A DNA stretch of 49,613 nt, from NCBI RefSeq assembly GCF_000981225.1, contig NZ_LAJC01000041.1, positions 1 through 49,613 on the forward strand, read 5' to 3'. A program made the translations under genes and the position numbers. The notes below the pieces were generated by a model. That model saw only the letters and a list, made by a program, of their open reading frames with translations. It was not told where the DNA came from and made no database searches. Origin of the DNA: Allosalinactinospora lopnorensis. Lineage in GTDB: Bacteria > Actinomycetota > Actinomycetes > Streptosporangiales > Streptosporangiaceae. Positions 47,336 through 49,613 of this stretch are shown one piece after another (the stretch's first letter is position 1; every line of letters starts with the position of its first letter).

Positions 47336-48092
47336 TCCCGCTACGGCGCGCTGAGGATCCCGATCGGTGGCGGTCCCGCGTCTGCGGGACGGGCCGATCG
47401 TCACCGCCGTGGAGCCGGACCCGCGTGTACCCCGCGACCTCCTCGACTCCGCGAGCGGGCGGGGATATGTGTCCGCCTCCTCCAGCAGCGACCCGCGCAT
47501 CATGGCCCGCATGCTCGACCTGCTGGGGTTGGGGCCGGGTATGCGGGTGCTGGAGATCGGCACCGGCACCGGGTACAACGCCGCCCTGCTGGCGCACCTG
47601 GTCGGGGCGGGAAACGTCACCAGTGTGGAAGTCGATGCCGGTCTCGCGGAGAACGCCCGGGCCTCCCTTGAGGCGGCCGGGTGCCCGGTGCGGGTGGTCA
47701 CCGGCGACGGCGTCGAGGGATGCCCGGACGGGGCCCCCTATGATCGGGTCATCGCCACCGCGGCGGTGCGCGCCCTGCCGCATGCGTGGGTGGCCCAGAC
47801 CCGGCCGGGTGGCATCATCCTCGCCCCGTGGGCGCCGGTGTTCCACCCCGACGGCCCACTCGGTGTGGTCGCGGTCGGCGCAGATGGTCACGCTGAGGGG
47901 CGATTCGTAGAGCCGGCGCCGTTCATGCCGATGCGTGGCCAGCGGGTGGGCCCACAGGAGGCCCAAGACGTGCGTGAGTGGTGGCAGGGCTTGGGCGAGC
48001 CCGCCTGCTCCCGGTTCGGCCTGACCGTGACCGCCGAGGACGAGCACCTGCTGTGGATGGACGAACCGGGCCGGGTGCTGTTTGGAGGCTGA
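47221..48092 (+). CDS. PCMT-like methyltransferase, frameshifted near the N-terminus
   Basis: The frame from ATG 47221 gives ALAAVPREPFIPETIYVPSE and IPLRRAEDPDRW, the typical start of protein-L-isoaspartate methyltransferase-like proteins. At about 47385 the frame shifts, and the next frame gives DGPIVTAVEPDP, then SASSSSDPRIMARMLDLLGL, VLEIGTGTGYNAALLAHLVG (SAM motif I), and ends RVLFGG at 48092. One missing base explains the break; the total would be about 290 residues. A shorter frame could start at GTG 47367. Family members methylate Asp residues, some in peptide maturation. No peptide or ATP-grasp gene is seen nearby. Confidence 0.75.
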
Positions 48093-48130
48093 GCGGTTTC
48101 AACGCGCGCCGCTCAGCGGAATGGAAGGCG

Positions 48131-48430
48131 ATGTGTCCGGCCGTAGCCAGGCACGGTCGTTACCCTGTCTCTCTCACGGCCCATTGGCACCCCAGCAAGC
48201 TCAACGCTGAACACGTCGACCACTTCGGGGCTCGCAGCCTACTCAAGGCAGAACCGGCCAACTGTGCGGAATGCCGTGAAGGAGTCGACGGCGACTGGCC
48301 CGTGCACGGGCCAGGGCCCCTAACGGGGTCTACAGGCCGCCGCTTTGGATGTCCGCCAGGAAGGCGGACCATTCGGTGGGAGGGAAGGAGAGGTGCCCGC
48401 GCTCACGGTTCTGGGTGTCACGGACCTTGA
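48131..48430 (+). CDS. Doubtful small ORF
   Basis: 99-codon frame with GGAAGG before ATG 48131. The first 66 residues (MCPAVARHGRYPVSL, HVDHFGARSLLKAEPANCAE) do not overlap another gene; the end runs antisense through the DUF397 gene. No family is recognised. Confidence 0.25.
   Translation: MCPAVARHGRYPVSLTAHWHPSKLNAEHVDHFGARSLLKAEPANCAECREGVDGDWPVHGPGPLTGSTGRRFGCPPGRRTIRWEGRRGARAHGSGCHGP
48296..48313 (-). terminator. 18-bp perfect palindrome
   Basis: TGGCCCGTGCACGGGCCA, 16 bases past the DUF397 stop; terminator-like. Confidence 0.5.
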
Positions 48431-48515
48431 CTTCCGCTGGCGATTCGGCAACTTCAACACAGTTCTGGCGGACACCACCGCTGTATGACGACTTGTGCCA
48501 CGCCTGGTCATCCAT
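48330..48515 (-). CDS. DUF397 protein
   Basis: 61 residues. MDDQAWHKSSYSGGVRQNC, VEVAESPAEVKVRDTQNR and HLSFPPTEWSAFLADI give the full DUF397 signature. Such proteins act beside XRE/DUF5753 regulators, probably as anti-regulators or toxin-antitoxin-like partners. ATG 48515 overlaps the regulator's stop by eight bases. It is an intact relative of the broken gene at 15562-15690. Confidence 0.85.
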   Translation of the reverse strand: MDDQAWHKSSYSGGVRQNCVEVAESPAEVKVRDTQNRERGHLSFPPTEWSAFLADIQSGGL

Positions 48516-49317
48516 GGTTCAACCTTTCCAGCTCATCCCGGAGGAGTTGTAGCGACTCCTTCCGGGACAGAGCCTCAGATTGGATGTCGCTGAACAGAAC
48601 CCGGAACTGCTGCACGCGAACAGGATCATCGATCATCCGCCCGGAGTCCGCAGACTCCACATACACCACATCTGGTGACGTAGGGGACGCTATCAGCGTA
48701 AACGGACCTGCCAGACCGGCATGACACCCGGTCCCCACTATCTGAATCGAGACGCGTCCGCGTTCTAGCAGTTCAACGACGTGCGACAGTTGTCCCGCCA
48801 TAACACCATGGCCACCCCACGCGCCGTTGAGGATCGACTTATCCAGAACGGCACGGTATGTGGGGGACGTAGCCGAAATGAACCGCTGTGCCCGATCCAT
48901 CCTCGCCTTGACGGCCGCCTTGACCTCATCCTGGGATGCACAGGGTGAGACGGTCTGGACCACGGAACGGGCGTAATCCTCGGTCTGGAGCAGCGCAGGA
49001 AACAGCGCCTCGTGAGACTCCATGATCGACACGGCGTGCCGTTCCAGGTTCGCCAGATCATCCAGCCACACCGGTTCGCCGTCGCCTGCGAGCGTCGCCC
49101 AGAGCCGTTCCAGCCGCCCGTCCGCTTCTAGGGCACGGTCAACGTCCGCTACAAGCCGCAAGTCCGGCGTGCGCTTACCACGTTCGATGTTGCCCATGTG
49201 TGTCTGGCTGACGCCTACCTCATTGGCTAGCCGGAGCTGCGTATACCTCTTGAGACGCCGCTGCCGATTGACCTCGCGTCCGAACCGCCTGTTGATCTCT
49301 ATCTGCTGTGCGTCCAT
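48508..49317 (-). CDS. XRE-type regulator with DUF5753 domain
   Basis: 269 residues. XRE HTH (about 8-65: RFGREVNRQRRLKRYTQLRL, VSQTHMGNIERGKRT) then DUF5753 (ESHEALFPALLQTEDYARSV, YRAVLDKSILNGAWGGHGVM, PDVVYVESADSGRMIDDPV). Same family as 16868-17773. It forms an overlapping pair with DUF397. ATG 49317. Likely autoregulated; target genes unknown. Confidence 0.9.
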   Translation of the reverse strand: MDAQQIEINRRFGREVNRQRRLKRYTQLRLANEVGVSQTHMGNIERGKRTPDLRLVADVDRALEADGRLERLWATLAGDGEPVWLDDLANLERHAVSIMESHEALFPALLQTEDYARSVVQTVSPCASQDEVKAAVKARMDRAQRFISATSPTYRAVLDKSILNGAWGGHGVMAGQLSHVVELLERGRVSIQIVGTGCHAGLAGPFTLIASPTSPDVVYVESADSGRMIDDPVRVQQFRVLFSDIQSEALSRKESLQLLRDELERLNHG

Positions 49318-49427
49318 GAATTCATCTCAGCACGGAATAAGTCACACGCACGGATTAATCAACAAGATCACTCCCTAACTACATAGCCGTAGTTTTCTAA
49401 CCTTCAGGACGGCAGGGTGGACGAGAC

Positions 49428-49490
49428 ATGAAAAGCCCTAGCGACCGTGGGAGCGGCCCTAGGGCGTGGCCACCACTCACCGGAGGAGTG
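49428..49490 (+). promoter_or_regulatory. Leader with two hairpins before a small gene
   Basis: GCCCTAG (49435-49441) pairs with CTAGGGC (49459-49465). Next, CACTC and GAGTG pair around a loop holding the ribosome site GGAG, just before ATG 49491. The stretch is also open in frame from ATG 49428 (MKSPSDRGSGPRAWPPLTGG). So it is either a leader or the true N-terminus. Confidence 0.4.
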
Positions 49491-49613
49491 ATGACGTTGT
49501 CCATCCTGCCAGCACGGCGCAGCCGCCGTATCCGGCCCTACCTGCTCTGCCTGGAACGCGCTCAGGCCACCCGCGAGGCCGCTTTCAGCCGCTCCTCCGC
49601 ACTTCTCGCCGAT
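49491..49613 (+). CDS. Small protein, cut by the window edge
   Basis: The frame from ATG 49491 (GGAGGA just upstream) gives MTLSILPARRSRRIRPYLLC and continues open to the last base. Basic and helical; no family recognised. An in-frame ATG at 49428 could be the real start. The 3' end is outside the window. Confidence 0.45.
   Translation, partial: MTLSILPARRSRRIRPYLLCLERAQATREAAFSRSSALLAD

Noticed and set aside
1-49613. CRISPR arrays, tRNA or rRNA genes
   Set aside because: No regularly spaced repeats and no cloverleaf or rRNA-like stretches were recognised by eye.

Overview
The window is a high-GC actinomycete chromosome segment, probably from the Nocardiopsaceae or a close Streptosporangiales relative. 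The evidence is pervasive G/C third codon positions, DUF397/DUF5753 regulators, DUF574 methyltransferases, a DevR/DevS-type two-component system, an HspR-type heat-shock cluster and an actinobacterial group 1h [NiFe]-hydrogenase locus. The assignment rests on gene content only.

Layout. (1) 1-6500 is the right end of an integrative element (terminase-like protein, small unknown genes, a P-loop ATPase, a large serine integrase). It abuts a 5'-truncated DUF574 methyltransferase gene and appears to have inserted inside that gene. (2) 6505-13600 is a stress and oxidoreductase stretch: alpha/beta hydrolase, Dps, a P450 remnant, a universal stress protein, a GYD protein and a FAD oxidase. (3) 13057-17773 holds a Clp_N/HTH pair, IclR and DJ-1 genes, and a rearranged DUF397/DUF574/XRE locus with an exact 155-bp duplication. 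(4) 18684-20321 is a heat-shock module (hsp20, dnaJ-like, hspR) with a HAIR-like operator. (5) 20506-22371 has an Rv2578c-like radical SAM gene with a perfect LexA box, and a membrane protein. (6) 22372-37325 is a complete hydrogenase locus: hypF, two SIS-domain genes, a HypC-like protein, hhyS, hhyL, a NifU-like protein, DUF5947, DUF6084, an unknown protein, a protease, a small membrane protein, hypC, hypD, hypE, and opposing hypB and hypA. (7) 37568-43529 is a DosR/DevR-type dormancy module: regulator, GAF histidine kinase, a HAD pseudoenzyme, a CBS-BON protein and candidate DevR boxes. (8) 43580-46953 is a CoA-transferase/crotonase/amidohydrolase catabolic group. (9) 47120-49613 holds a zinc-ribbon protein, a PCMT-like methyltransferase and a DUF397/XRE pair.

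The modules fit one physiology: scavenging trace hydrogen and surviving hypoxia, starvation and protein or DNA damage.

Seven genes carry apparent small deletions that break an otherwise conserved frame. One removes the second nickel-ligand cysteine of the hydrogenase large subunit. All seven are losses of one or two bases, which suggests consensus errors, but real decay cannot be excluded from sequence alone. No tRNA, rRNA or CRISPR array was recognised.
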